From positions 2,542,001 to 2,606,000 of the forward strand of contig JAZGTN010000094.1 in NCBI GenBank assembly GCA_037783415.1: a stretch of 64,000 nucleotides of DNA. The letters run 5' to 3'. The notes under the pieces are model-generated. The model had not been told where the DNA came from. It saw only the letters and a program-made list of their open reading frames with translations, and searched no databases. Position 1 is the stretch's first letter. Every line of letters begins with the position of its first letter. This DNA comes from Leptasterias polaris (lineage: Eukaryota; Echinodermata; Asteroidea; Forcipulatida; Asteriidae). A program made the position numbers and the translations under genes. Of this stretch, positions 11,700 to 24,499 are shown one piece after another.

Positions 11700-12760
11700 T
11701 TTCAGTTCAGCAAATATTTATCTGTAGTAAGCTTTCTTAAATCGACTACAATATACCAGCCAAAGTGAACGTTATTTGTGTTTAGTTTGGTTGGTATTTA
11801 AACAGACATGGCTAACCTGTTTTTTGGCCGCTCAGCAGATGTGACTACTAACCAAACAAAAGTGGCACTACAACAGTGTCAGCAGAGCTTACATACTTGA
11901 GTGTTTAATAATCTTTTGGTAAGAGCTTCTGTAGCAATTTATAGCTAGAGGTACATCTTGTATAAAGCATAGTGAGTTTGAAATTATAGTGTAAATTAAA
12001 ATAAACATCAATTAAACACAACTTATAAATTACTATTTTTTTGTCATTTGGTGGATTAACTATAAAAATGTTTGACCAAATCCTGCAAAATATATGTGGG
12101 TCTGTAATTAATGTCCACTAATTAATTAATCAAGCTAGTGTTAATTACAGATATTTCTAAATTGTCACCAACACACTAATGCCTAACTAATCCTAGATCA
12201 CAATTTTTGACAAAAATTGCCGTCTTTTCACTGCAAAAAAAGAAGGATATTTCTTTTTGAGCCGCATTTTGAAATGGGAAATACCTATTAAAATAATAAA
12301 CGCCCCTTTTTGTATATTTGTCTTTAATAAAAAGATTTCACACAAACTGGCTCCAATGATTACCAGAAGACTATATAAAATGCATTGAACTATTTTTTAA
12401 AGGTTTTATGTGAGAAAATAAAGATCCAGGAGGTACACTTTAGGAAAAAAACCAAACAGCCACCCAAGAACTTTCCTTTCCCACCGTGCACAGCTTTGTT
12501 GCATAAATTTTACCCCTTACACCAATTTTACCCAAATGAATGTTCTGTCATATGTTGATATAGTGAGGTAAAATGTAGACTGAAAAACACTCAAAAGAAG
12601 TACAAACTTGTAATATTTTTCTTGATAAACTACATTTGTTTTTTCCGAAAAGCATTATGGAATTGAATGACTACACATTCTGTATGAATTTTGGATTATT
12701 TTTTAAAGAAATAAATAAGGCTTGCCATTGGTAGTGCAGAATGCTGGATTGATACTTCAT
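11700..12760. other. Intergenic stretch without recognisable gene
   Basis: AT-rich sequence with no coding block, tandem array or clear terminal inverted repeat. Confidence 0.45.
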
Positions 12761-12763
12761 AGA

Positions 12764-12893
12764 GGCAATTGCCTCCATGTGCCCCCTAGTCATTGCCTCA
12801 GTGCCCTTTGAAATGTTCCGGTAGAAATTTAGATTTTCTTCATAGTCATAGGGGTGCCCTTTAAAAGAAAAACTGCCTTGCCCTTAACAAGAG
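12764..12893. mobile_element. Diverged copy of the GGCAATTGCCTCC MITE
   Basis: GAGGCAATTGCCTCCATG, ATTGCCTCAGTGCCC and ACTGCCTTGCCCTTAA follow in the same order as in the 28.3 and 46.6 kb copies. Confidence 0.6.
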
Positions 12894-13056
12894 CAAGTAG
12901 GAGATCTGAGAATGTGTCATTGTCTTCCAAAACATTCCCCTGAGTGAGGATCATCTTAGACCTATGCATGTAATTGACTCATTCTGCTGCCATCTTGGAG
13001 GGAAAACAATCAAAATGCGCAACTACATGTATGGCCATTTTTTAAATCGCAGCTTT

Positions 13057-13541
13057 GGCTGTATCCAAAGTAGCTGCTACAGCTACGACTACGACTGTTG
13101 TTAAAGGGTCTGTATATGTTTGGTAATCACTCCTAAAACTAGTGGCAATGGAAACTTATTGGTTAGAAGCCTACAGCAGCTCTGATGGTAAAAAGCATTT
13201 TGAGAAACATTTCAGCCCGTAGTGACGTGGTTACTTTAAAAAGATATCAGTTTTTATGGCCCAAAATTTGAATCTGAGAAGCGTTACTGTCGGTAACGTT
13301 TCTCATACTGTGTATTCCTATTGGGAGTATTCTTCCTGCGGGGACACATTCTCTCCGGTTTTTGGGGCGATATCTCAAAAAGACAGGTTAGTTTAATAGT
13401 ATATATCTACATTTTAGATTCAAACATTGGAATGGTTCCAAAAACCAAAGGTATACTTTGCCTCTAAGGACGGACTAAACTTGCAACGCATGATGACACA
13501 GAAATATAGCTGTAGCCGTAGCAGCCAATTTGTACACAGCC
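13057..13541. mobile_element. Inverted-repeat element with GGCTGTATCC ends, hosting another MITE
   Basis: The ends GGCTGTATCCAAAGTAGCTG and GCAGCCAATTTGTACACAGCC form inverted repeats of about 33 bp with several mismatches. Nearly all the interior is the nested 13104-13463 element. Confidence 0.7.
13104..13463. mobile_element. GGCAAAGTATACC/GGTAATCACTCC element
   Basis: It reads on the minus strand from AGGCAAAGTATACCTTTGG to GGAGTGATTACCAAACATATAC, with internal GAGAAACGTTACC and TTTCTCAAAATGCTTTTTACC. It is homologous to 31281-32640 (itself interrupted) and to a fragment at 53274-53455. Confidence 0.75.
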
Positions 13542-13894
13542 TTTTTGTCTTAGTTAGGTCGACATTTTGTTTGGGAACCTGTTCTTGCTTCGAGATGATT
13601 TTTCTGCAATTGAACGCTGATCATCTTATTGCAAGTGAAGGGTTCCACTTTGGGGAAAAGTTTAACCCAAGTTGGATTGTTCTTTAGGGGGGCATAATAA
13701 AGGGTCCTCTTTGCAGCGTACTCGTTACGTATGGATGATCATATTTTTCAAGCAGTGACAATTTTTCTTATTTACCCATAGAGTTTCAAAGTAATTTATC
13801 TGCTTTTTATCTGTTAAAATTAATATTTAATTTTGACTATTAAACTATAACAGTGTGTGGTAACTGTATGCAGTATCACACTTTTAGACGCAGT

Positions 13895-14130
13895 CTCATA
13901 GACCATGTCACTTTGCGATAAATAGAGTGACCTATACAATGATCCACTGCATTTTCTGGCAGGCAAGATACTGTATGGTCATATGGGAAATATTACATTT
14001 TGTATCATAATAACCACATAAAAAGTAAATTTGTTAAGTAATTGTGAGATGTGCCCTTTCTTTCATATCAAAAATTTTGTCAAACTTCCATTGATCTGTG
14101 TGGTCACAGGTTTTATGGCAGCCTCATTTT
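13895..14130. repeat. Degraded ATAGACCATGT-type repeat
   Basis: CATAGACCATGTCACTTT and CTGGCAGGCAAGATACTG recall the 9302 and 27538 elements in altered order and orientation. The ends are unclear. Confidence 0.4.
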
Positions 14131-14165
14131 CAATTCACAAGTGAGAGGGTGACCCATCTACATGT

Positions 14166-14332
14166 TAAAGGGGCTGTGTTGTCATGATCAAAGCAGGCCT
14201 GTACATGGAATTATGAACAGCAAGCGATTGCACACTCCCCATAGATGAAGGCGCATGCGTGACGTAACTGGGCAACTCATAATTCCATGTACAGCCACAG
14301 GCCTGCTTTGATCATGATGTCACAGCCCCTTT
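14166..14332. mobile_element. MITE with AAAGGGGCTGT ends
   Basis: A 167-bp inverted repeat: AAAGGGGCTGTG...CATGATCAAAGCAGGCC and its mirror. The centre holds GGCGCATGCGTGACG. A related copy is at 22835-23012. Confidence 0.8.
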
Positions 14333-15764
14333 TAGGTCATGGCAAATGCAGGGAGAGAATTGGGCTTTATTTTAACAAGACTCACAAATAGCACCAATCT
14401 AGAGTGTCATTCATTTTGTACATATGTGTAGATTAAATCATCAAATGAAAATAATAAAATGGTGGACTGCTACAGTGTTTTTATCACTCCATTTCCCGTT
14501 TCTTTATTTCTTTTGTATCTAGTGACCATACTATTCATTTACAAAATACATCAACAATATAAACAAATTCAAACTGATTGTAATTGCATTGTAAAGCAAA
14601 AGTGTGAGAAAAAATATCACTTCACCTGAGAGGAATGGTTTGGTTCAAGGCGAAAATGGATTGAAATCATCCAGTAAAAAACCCTAAACTACTATTTGTC
14701 AAAAACTTTAACCTGTTGAATATTTAATGAAATTTGAAGACATTGTTTTCAGATCACAATGATATTTTCATTAGCATGCTAAAGTACAAATAAAATAAAT
14801 TTTGACCTGATTTTGAACAGCTCCAAACAAGAATCCCTCTGGGGTTGGTTTAAAAAAATTCTGACCACTTGAAATTCTGTAAGGGCTACTTTCAAATCAC
14901 ATTATATTGTCGTGTCTGTGCAAAAACATTGTATCTTCTACCCACAAAACGCTCCTTGCAAAAACATCATATCTCAGTGCCATTGGTTTTGTGTGTACAT
15001 GTACATCTGGGTTATTTTAAGTGAGATACAATGTTTTGACACTTTCAAACTTGTGTGTAACTTAAATGCTATTTGAGGAGGTACAATGTTGTTGCACTGA
15101 CATGACAATATAGTGTGCCCTAGTGTATGAGGCCTACCCGTTAAAAAATTACAATTAAAAACACACATCATTTAATTTAGTACTCTTCATAGATTTAGTA
15201 TAAAGGTACTATACAAAACTCTGTTAATGACGAGAAAGACTCTGCTAGGGTCGAAACGTCAGGCCACTAACTTATTTTTTGCGACTAGAAAAAGGGTACA
15301 AAAAAATCCAGAGCGTTGTGTAGACCTGAAATAATGCTGTGTATGAGAACTTTTCCCCCAACCATGCCATCACACAACTAATACCTAGGTTTTGCAGAGT
15401 TGCTCATGCCTTTAACAACAGACATTTTATACCTGTATAAGACACTTATATATATTTAGTGAAAACCTGGTAGTCCTGACTGACTTTGAAATTAGAGACT
15501 TAAGACTTTACCTTAAAGAGTTAAGCCTTCCAAATTTCATTGACAAATAATCTAAAGACTAACTGTGATAAATTTCAACAACTTTGTGACATTCATAATA
15601 CAAAATCGATATCAAAATGTATTTACACGAGGCACCATTATCAACAAGTAATTTAACTGTACAAAAACTAAACTAAATTTTAAAAAGATTCCCTGAAAAG
15701 TCCTGCGGCAGTTACAAAAACCAATAACACTCCAAGTGGTTATTTTCCTTTTTTCCATAATTTA
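14333..15764. other. 3' flank/UTR of kinase A; no gene
   Basis: The interval downstream of the kinase A stop (minus strand) has no coding block. The only structured item is the hammerhead-like motif at 15227-15266. It probably includes the kinase A 3' UTR, but I could not choose a poly(A) signal. Confidence 0.4.
15227..15266 (+). ncRNA. Degenerate hammerhead-ribozyme-like motif
   Basis: In order: ATGACGAG (core CUGANGAG with the first C replaced), a stem GACTC/GGGTC capped by TGCTA, then CGAAAC and GTC followed by AGGCC. This order matches hammerhead cores such as those described in the repeats of Penelope-like retroelements. The upstream strand of stem I does not pair with AGGCC and C3 is lost, so it is probably an inactive relic. 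Confidence 0.35.
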
Positions 15765-18416
15765 TCAAAGATTTAAATGCAGTTTCTCTCCAAGGAGTTT
15801 GAACTGGTTATGCATTTCATTTAAGGGCTTGGTGGCATCTAGAACCTGAAAAGGAAAAAGAAGAAGACATTTTGTTAATTTAATTTTAAAGCGAACTTGG
15901 CAAGAACTACCAAATGTAGTAATCTAATCAGATTGAGAAGCTTTGTACCTCAGACACCCAAAGAGTGTAAAAGAAAAGAAATGGCGCCACAAAGAGAAAC
16001 CCCTGAAATCAGTTTTCTCCCAAAGTTAATGACTCGGCAAGTGGACTAACCAGCCACAAGAGGGCAGTATGCATGGCAGAAACCAACCACTACCAGTGGA
16101 AATGAGGTGCTGTCCAACAGCAATGACGTCACAAGCTAAAAAGGAGTATTGGAGCAGATCATCCAAGGTGAAACCATTATAGACCAGGATGAAACTTACC
16201 AGTACTGGTGCTGGAAGTTCAAATTTTGTCTTCCTGATGAGCCAATCCTCATGCATCTCATGGAGTTCTCTGAGATATTCCATGGGTATTCCGGATTCCT
16301 CCTTACGACTCCGCTCACAAATCCGCCTCTCACATTGCTCTGGGGTGCTACGAAGGTACACTGGGAAACAAAGTGAAATTGAAATGTAGCTTTGGTTAAC
16401 CATACCCAATAGGGGGGCAGAGAGTACGCCCCCCCCCCCATGGTCCCATATTAAACACACTATTTTCCTCTTGTACAGAAGAACCCATCCTCCTGAAGTT
16501 CCAAGCGCACAATGCAGACAAATTAGAGGTGGGGGTACGACCATGCCCCATGTCGAGCACTAAAAGAGCACTGGGAAGCAGTGGACTGGCCAGCATAACC
16601 ACTTGATTGGTCCTTGGGTGTTTTAACTGACATTTGGTTATTATTCTGGGGGAAATCTGTGCTGGGCAGCGCAGCGCAGTGTATTTTGCTCAAGAGTGCT
16701 GGGCACCCACATGGCTATAACGCTGTACCTTACTTACCTATATGATCAACATGAAGGTCTTTTGTTGTTAGCAGCCAATCAAACCACTCGCTCAGTACAT
16801 TGTATTCTGGTGTCTTTAACTTCTTGCTGTAAACAAGAAAACAACAACATATTATATCCGTCGGTGTCTAGAGACTGAAAACCCTTGAATAGTTAAAACC
16901 TAATACCTACCCCAAATCCTTAAAAAAAATTGGTGAAGCCAAATGTTGAATTATGTAAAATACACGTCAAAACCAACCAAAGTGTTGTGAGCAATTTGAA
17001 TGCCTTGTTATTGTATTGCAAACTGTAGAAATTCAAGACTAAAAACAGAAGGGTACAAAATGCATCCAAAACATAAATAAACATGAGGTACATTTTGTAA
17101 GATAGCTCACCTTTGGTAGAGATTTTCTGTGAAGCAATATTTCCCACTGTAAATAGATCTTTCCATCATCTTGAACTTTTGTTTGGTCTTGGCTTGGTGC
17201 ATCTCAAGCCTCGTGAACTGAGTGTAGGATTCAAAGGCAAAACTCCAACGATCTGGGTCCTGGTAAAACAGATCCTATCAACAAAAGAAAGTTAAGTGGT
17301 GATGATAGCAAAGAAAAGCGCAAGGCCAGTGCAGTGGATTGTCTAAGTTAAAACAAAAATTAAAACGCAGAAAGTTTTTCTTCTATTGAATACAGTACAG
17401 CTATTACATATTTTAAATTGGAACCATTCAATTGACAGATTGTGTATGGTGGCACAACTGTACACATAGGTTGCAATAATCAAACCCTCCATCCTCCCAA
17501 CAGATGGAGGGTTACGATTATTGCAACTAAACTGTACACAGACCTACTGTAAACTAATTGTAGGATTGTTAATCTTGGGAGATATTTACCAACATATTTT
17601 GTCCTCTTATATTCCTCCATTTATCTACTGGTTCTGGAAAGATTTCAACGTTGTCCTTTTGACCAAAATACTTGAGTAATGTTGACTTTCCGCTGCCGAT
17701 GTTGCCCTCAACAATTATCTGAATGAATAAAGAGTTTAGTGTGACTGTGATTATTTGGAACAAATTCTCAATTCAAATATTGTTACTATTTTATTGTATA
17801 GCATGTACAGACTAGCAATAGCATGAAAGTAAACTTTGTTTTCTTCAACTTCAACAGTTCAACTTCAAGTGTTATTTGTTTACCGTACCCAGGCAGTGTG
17901 TCTATTAATTCAGTAATTGTTTGTTATGAATGATTGCTACCGACTGTACAACAGCATACTATTAATTACTATACTACATGTAGTACGTAGTAGTAGTAGT
18001 AACCGGTACCAGAATAAGATACGAAGACTATGAACGACTGTGGGTTTGGTTGGTATGATTGATTGGATCATGGAGGAAGGAACCCCCTTCCTCCATGATT
18101 GGATGAAAACAAATGACATGGATGTTGTGTATAAAACTATAATTTAGTAACAAACAAAAGTAAAAAACAATTTTCTTTTTGGTCAATTGGGTGAAAAATA
18201 CTTGTCAGTCAGATTTATACATACCGTTTGATGCTTGTCAGGAACAAGATTTCCATTTCCAATGATAATGTCTCTATGTGTAGAGCTAATATCGCTGAGT
18301 GGCGGCCGCCTATTTGATTTCATGTTTTCACATTTGGCGCGCCGATCCATGACAATGCCAATGGGGGTCGAACCGAATTCCGTCGAATTGGAGTTCTCGA
18401 TGTCTGCTCGTAGCAT
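15765..18416 (-). CDS. Deoxynucleoside kinase A (TK2/dNK type), complete, 6 exons
   Basis: Exons on the minus strand: 18416-18225, 17718-17590, 17274-17111, 16826-16738, 16360-16200 and 15845-15765. Phases fit, giving 271 residues. The family phosphorylates deoxynucleosides with ATP in salvage. Seen: P-loop GNIGSGKST (residues 69-77), the EPVDKW block, RWSFAFESY, the substrate motif [18 protein letters not shown] (143-160), LSEWFDWL (173-180) and the arginine-rich lid ERSRKEE (207-213). The order matches TK2 and insect dNK more than dCK/dGK details I can judge. The first 64 residues are unique apart from RPPLSDISS (37-45) and IIIGNGN. The ATG at 18416 was chosen by alignment with copies B and C; an in-frame ATG further up at 18542 is possible. 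It is divergent from copy B by 682 bp. Exon 5 is identical in nucleotides to copy C. Confidence 0.93.
17470..17527. repeat. Hairpin in kinase A intron 2
   Basis: GTTGCAATAATCAAACCC and GGGTTACGATTATTGCAAC form a stem of about 24 bp with a small loop. The flanking TATGGTGGCACAACTGTACAC is shared, inverted, with 6868-6945. Confidence 0.7.
18067..18099. repeat. Short perfect hairpin in kinase A intron 1
   Basis: ATCATGGAGGAAGG and CCTTCCTCCATGAT flank a 5-nt loop. Confidence 0.7.
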
Positions 18417-19098
18417 GTTTGGTAAAGTTAGATATAAACTATAAGACAGGTGTTTTAACCTTACTCGATTCAATTTGAAAATGCCGATACAAAGACGAAA
18501 TTGTTTGAGATACTTCTTGAACCTTGCTATAGACATGAACAATACGGAACTGTACGGAAAGTAGATCTGGATGAAATTCTGAAAACCGCGCGGTTAATTG
18601 AAGTCTGGTCCTACACACTGTATTGTTATGCTGTGCAATACAGCAGTCGTCGGGTCCTTGCTGATTTGTTGACGGCGCTACCATTTTTTTAATGGGTAGG
18701 GGGCACGATTCCAGGAGTATAAAAAAATAATAAGTTATTTGCCACAAACGTAAATTTTTTAACATTAATATACAGCTATGCCTAATTTATATTCGTTAGT
18801 TTACTAATAATTTATAAAATATAATAATCACAACTTTATTCTGTATATATAACTTTGGAATGACCCCTACAATTTCAGAGTCGTTTGTTCCGGCGAAGTC
18901 CAAGAGCGCGCGGTTTTTCCAAAATAGCATTCTCCGTAATAAGATTTTTAAGGTTTGTTGTCAACTACACCACCATCAACGCCACGTAAGTTGCATGTTC
19001 ATTAAAAATCAACGTTAAAATCAAGACACCTACTTTACGTTGATCATTTGGATCTTAGAATAAATTGGTGTTTGTTCTCGTAAGAAGATCGTGACATA
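18417..19098. promoter_or_regulatory. Divergent promoter region of kinases A and B
   Basis: 682 bp separate the two start codons. Two copies of one motif in opposite orientations occur: GAAAACCGCGCGG at 18581-18593 (165 bp from A) and its reverse form GCGCGCGGTTTTTC at 18906-18919 (180 bp from B). A similar word lies upstream of kinase C. No TATA box stands out. Confidence 0.5.
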
Positions 19099-22000
19099 AT
19101 GTTAGGGGGAAATCAAGACAAACCTGGCACAATGAACCAAAACCTACGCGATGATCAACCAGGAGAGAGCGGCGAGACCGTCCGGTCGTCGCGTCCCTCA
19201 TCAAAGCCTCAACAACACCGCACACCACTGGGTGATATCAGCTCGAAACTCGGTAATGTGGTCATCGGAAATAGCAACAGTATTTCGCAGAGACCTAAGA
19301 CGGTAAGCAAAGTACTACTTTTGTGTCGTAAGAAAAACTCATCAATCGTTTAATTTATACTGTGTGGACTTATTATTAAAGTTTTCTATCCAAAAACTGT
19401 ATAGTTTTTCCTTTTAATAATTTATATAGGAATAGGGGGCCTACTGTAGTACTAATATTTTATTCAATTATTGTGTGAAGTTTTTCGTCCATAGTTTTAC
19501 TGTCAGTGTGTGTAGACAAGACGTTTTTTCTATTCTATTTGCATTACTCAGCTCAGTCAGCTGTACTGTTTTATCATTCTGAAATTTCACTACATCAATC
19601 AGACCACCTGCTTAATATTTTTCACTAATTGTTTACAATATTAAATGAATAATTAGAGCCTATGTTCCTATCAAAAAGTTCTTTTTCAATGGAAGTGCTT
19701 TTTCTTTTTGCTAAATAAAAATTGCCTTGCCCCCTCAAGAGTCAAGTCGAAGGCAAATTCCAGGCCTATTTGTCTTTAAAGTTTTATATGTCAGCCTTGT
19801 TTGTCAGACAGTAAATTTATATAACATGGGGCCAGAGAAGAGCATAATTGATTGATAATGATAGATAGAAAGCCTTGCTGCATTTTAAGACATGATTTTT
19901 TTGCACCTGATCCTGAATAAAGAAACATTAATTTAAGATAAAATGAGGCATGATACACCTCTGAATACTTGGTTCTTTTCCAAAATTGAGTATTATCTTG
20001 GTTACAGACTTGATGTAAATCTGTGTTCAGGTTGTGATTGAAGGAAACATTGGCTGCGGGAAATCAACATTGCTGAAGTATTTTGGTCAGAAGGACGATG
20101 TTGAAGTCTTTCTGGAGCCAGTGGAAAAATGGAGAGACAACAGGGGAGAAAACATGCTGGTAAATCATTGCCTTGTTTGTTTAATTGTTCTTAATTTTTA
20201 TCATTACTTAATATTAAAAAGGCTAAATCTCAAAGCCAGTTTTTTAACTTGATTTGATGACAGATTGTTCTCAGAAATTATCCCATTTGTAAAACTGTCT
20301 TTAAAAAAAGAAAAGGCCCCCTAAAAAGTTTATCATAAAAACTGTTTTGATTTTAAAAAGCACAAGATTTATCTCATTTGTCTCATTTGGTAAGTGTACT
20401 TTGATGCTCAACAGAATTGAAAGATATTTATCAGATTTGAAGTAAACATGTGAACATCAACTTTTTGTTAAAGATTGTATACAGTGAGGTATTATTATTC
20501 AATTAAAAAACACAAGACCGTCGGACTTGCCCAGTCATGAGTTTTACCTGATGCTAAAAATCACTGGCTTCAGTCCTGCAGTCCAGTTTTGAGCCGTGTT
20601 GAACTACACAAACTAATTCTACAACCAGTGATGAATCTTATAACCTATAAATATCCTTTGGTGGTTTGTTTTTTACAGGATTTATTCTATCAAGATCCCA
20701 GTCGCTGGAGTTTTGCGTTTGAGTCCTATGCGCAGTTCACACTGCTACAGGTTCACCAAGCGCAGCCGAACTGCCGAGTCAAGATGATGGAAAGATCTTT
20801 ATACAGTGGCAAATACTGCTTCATTGAAACACTCTACCAAAGGTGAATGACCCTCCCTCTTTCCCTTAGCTTGTAATAGCAAAGTGAAAAGGTTTTTTCC
20901 ATGGTAAAGCAACAGGTTGTCTTAACTTGGCCAAAGTGGACATAATGTAGGCCGTGTTATGGGTTCATACCATTGAGACTCGAGGAAAGAGACATTGGAT
21001 ACTTGACTTGTTGAGAACTCTGGCTCATGTTCATGAAGTCCTTATTGTACATCAGTGGCATTATACATTATAACTTGTCACTAGAGGGCGATATATAAGA
21101 TGAGTGGTATGACTCCCAAACAGGCCTGTGACTTCATGCAAGTCCCTGCCTGGTGTGATTGCCTTGGTGCCCCTTATGTTTCAATACACATCCTTCGTAG
21201 ATGCCCTTAGAAGGAAAAACTGTCTTGCCCTCAAAAGGAACACACACCAGGTCTGTTAATGGTCTCCCCAAAGTTAGACAACTTCGTGGAAACTATTAAA
21301 TACAATTTTAGTGATTTGGGCATTAGGGCAACTAGTAGCGTAAACAAATCTTGTTTTTGGTCAGGTTATGGAGACCAGTATCTTACATTTTTGTTCAAGT
21401 GAGTTGTCTTGTCAATGAACTGTTTGGGACACTAGGTGGCAGCAGACTTACTAGGTAAATCCATTGTTCTCCGAGAAATGTGCGCATTCTCAGAACTACT
21501 TGAACATTGAAAATGTACCTGATAAGTCCGCAGCTACGTACTATTCCAAAGGCTCCCATCCATAAAGTTGCATTTTGTTCAATATTGAGTGTATCAGTAA
21601 TTGTAACTTTAAATCGGTAACCATCAGGCTTAATATGCTATTAGTTTTACAGGCAATTTAATGCAACAATAAAATACATTACCTGGAATGATTTGATAAT
21701 TTCAGGGAGCACTTTTCACAGGTATTGTGTTTTATTATTGTATGCCCAATGCATTGACAGTTTGTCTGTAAATGGTGTTTTAAACTCTTTACAAGATTAA
21801 CTGATTGATTGGTTGATTTATTGATTAATGGGTTAGTTGATTGGAATAACTAACCTCTTGATCTCTTGTTTTATTCTTACAGTAAAAAGCTGCAGACCCC
21901 AGAGTACAATGTACTAAGCGAGTGGTTTGATTGGCTGCTAACAACAAAAGACCTTCATGTTGATCATATAGGTAAGCCATTAATGTTTAGTCAGGTGTCT

Positions 22001-23249
22001 TGTACCTGTACTTGTTTAATCAAGAGGACACCACATAAAGGCCATATCTGTAGGCTTTGGCTTATGGCTCCAAGGGCAAATTACTGAAAAGGCCTTTATA
22101 CTTCTAGGTGTTCTCTATCTTATTCATAGTGTTGATTTTTTCTAGTTGACATTGCTGTGTGTACAAACCCCATGCATTGCTTCATTTTAAGGGAGATTCT
22201 ACTAATAGTGCACAGTAATGTAACTGTTTGAAATAGACACAATTAGTACACAACATTTTTGACCCTCTAAAGGAAGGCACTGCAGTGACTGTTGATGTCA
22301 TATTCAGCAGGACTTTGCTTTATTGCTTGAGTAACTTCTGTTATATTTTGTGTTCTCAGTGTACCTTCGTAGCACCCCAGAGCAATGTGCGAGGCGAATT
22401 TGTGAGCGGAGTCGTAAGGAGGAATCCGGAATACCTCTGGAGTATCTCAGAGAACTCCATGAGATTCATGAGGATTGGCTCATCAGGAAGACAAAATTTG
22501 AACTTCCAGCGCCTGTAATTGTAAGTTAACTGTTCCTTCACTAAGCCTATTTTGAAATTGATCATTTCAGCACATCAAAAGTTTACTTTTGACCCTTTTA
22601 GAGCTCAATTCAAAGGCACAAAACAGTAACCACAGCAACCAAACAAGTCAAATTTTTAATCAAGTAGTTATTCTCCAACACATAATAACCACATAAAATG
22701 TAAAACTTATGGGATAGGATTTCAAATCTGAATCTAAGTTTGGACCTTGTACAAAGATGCAACCCCAGTGTGGTATGATAAAAAATTTGAGCCGAGCATT
22801 TCACAAGCTAATTTCAGCACAGTGGTTTTGTTTAAACAGGGAATGTCGTCATGACCATAGCAGGCCTTGATGTGTCAGTTACTGCATGCTTGCTCGCGCC
22901 TGCATAGATCTTATTATGGCCAGCGTGTGCAGGCATGCAGTAGTTGGGTCAGAGCTTATAATTCCATGTAAAGCAAACAGGCCTGCTATGATCATGATGA
23001 CAGCCCCCTTTAACAGAAAACAGGTTTTGTGAGTGCTTACCATTGATCAACCAAACTGGTAACAATATTTTCTACGACATAATTTGAATGTATAATTGTA
23101 ATTTACTTGTGAGTGTTTTTATTTGATTCTCACTAAGATGTTGTTTTTTGGGTTTTTTTTTCTTCCTCCCACAGGTTCTTGATGCAACAAAGTCATTAAA
23201 AGAAATGGAGCAACAATTCAAACTTCTCGAAGAAAAGTTACAACTGTAG
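19099..23249 (+). CDS. Deoxynucleoside kinase B (TK2/dNK type), complete, 6 exons
   Basis: Exons: 19099-19302, 20031-20159, 20679-20842, 21883-21971, 22360-22520 and 23175-23249. All are GT-AG, and exons 2-5 have exactly the same lengths (129, 164, 89, 161) as in copies A and C. The product has 273 residues. Motifs: P-loop GNIGCGKST (note Cys where A and C have Ser), [55 protein letters not shown] and lid ERSRKEESG. The N-terminal 68 residues are polar and diverged, with RTPLGDISS at 41-49 and VVIGNSN. The catalytic core is intact, so a working enzyme is likely. Substrate preference cannot be read from sequence alone. No clear mitochondrial presequence is visible. It is tail to tail with copy C. 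Confidence 0.93.
19303..20030. other. Kinase B intron 1 with a MITE fragment
   Basis: Non-coding intron. The segment about 19690-19768 (AAAATTGCCTTGCCCCCTC ... AAATTCCAGGCCTA) is the right half of the CAGGCCTGGAATT family. Confidence 0.55.
20395..20490. repeat. Interspersed repeat shared with 45,880-45,975
   Basis: CAACAGAATTGAAAGATATT followed by TATCAGA recurs at both sites, in kinase B intron 2 and DHRS4 intron 3. Ends are not defined. Confidence 0.5.
21122..21255. mobile_element. Diverged CAGGCCTG MITE copy
   Basis: CAGGCCTGTGACTTCATG, GATTGCCTTGGTGCCCC and ACTGTCTTGCCCTC are in family order, ending with ACCAGGTCTG. Confidence 0.6.
22835..23012. mobile_element. MITE related to the AAAGGGGCTGT family
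   Basis: AGGGAATGTCGTCATGACCA and ATCATGATGACAGCCCCCTT are inverted ends with shared GCAGGCC. It also holds an internal GCATGC-rich palindrome. It lies in kinase B intron 5. Confidence 0.7.
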
Positions 23250-23511
23250 TTATTCTTTTAGGTTTATTTTCACCTAAATCATTTTTACATATGAGATTTT
23301 AGTATTAGACACAGTTTTATTTCAATTGTCTTATGAGTGTATTGCCTCTAAGATGGCACCAGGATGACACTAATGCTTAAATTCTACTGATACTTTGGTA
23401 ATGACCTCCCCCAAAAATGTTTTCTATTCGAGAGCTTACTTGCTATAAAGCTGGTAATGGTGGTAAGCATTCTGCCAAATTATTATGTCTGAAATGCCCT
23501 CGTTGATTAGA

Positions 23512-24441
23512 AATAAATAAAAGTATGTCAACAAATTTGAATCTCTGATACTCACCTCAGGGCGAGTTTTGGAGATTCAAGTTTCTGTGGTGTCCATCTG
23601 TGAATGCCGCGGTTGGTAACCGCGTCACCTCACTAAATGCGGATGGGTTCCACATTCTTGATGCAAATACTGTGACAGTTTTTGCTGTGTTCTCGACAAG
23701 TAGACAATAGACACTGTATTCAGCTGAAACTTTCACAGGTCACAGGTCACGTATACTGTATCTGTATTGACAATTTGCCTTATGAATCCTCATTATGTTG
23801 AGAAAAAACAATCTATGACCCAACTATTAAGTGACAGTAACCTTTTCAATTCTTTCACGTCTTGTAAGATGTTCCTAAAACAAATATGTCCACATTTTTT
23901 ACAAATGTTATGTTTGAAGTTCAAACATAATTCAAATTTGAACTGACTATTATTTCTCAGGTTGTTTGTCAATAACTTATTATTTTTAAGTCTGTCTCTC
24001 TTAAAAGTCATTGTGTGCCTTTACTGTTCTCTAGAAAAAGACAGATATTTACAGTTCAAATAAGTTTAACTGTAGAAATCAGACTCAGGGAAAAACGCAG
24101 CATACATATTTCACATAGTTTTTATATATCATTTATAAAGCCATTCTGCTCAAAATTTTGTTTTGTATATTTTTAGCAGAACCATATTTGGTCTTGTTTT
24201 GTTTCATAATGTAAATATACATTTAGAATGTCCTAATATCTGCTGTAGAATTTATGTTTTATTCAAATGTAGCACAATTTGTTTAACAAATATTTTTAGT
24301 TACATTTATTTTATACTGTTTAAACAAATTTGGCTAATGAATTAAATTGATGAATAGAGTGGCATTTTTCTAAATTAAACTGTTTGTATGGTTTAAATTT
24401 TGAATTTTGTATAAAATATCCTGAGTTTTCTTGAAAATAAA
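23512..24441 (+). terminator. Candidate kinase B poly(A) signals
   Basis: Overlapping AATAAA words lie at 23512-23521, about 265 bp after the stop. Another is at 24436-24441, followed by a T/G-rich stretch. Which is used cannot be told from sequence. Confidence 0.4.
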
Positions 24442-24499
24442 ACAAGAACTACCAAACCAAAAGCATTCTTTGTATCTCATTATTTTTGTTGCCTTCTTG

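Noticed and set aside
16026..16544. 172-codon single frame over kinase A exon 5
   Set aside because: Only the central part (the exon bounded by splice sites at 16360 and 16200) is conserved between copies; the ends are intron read-through.
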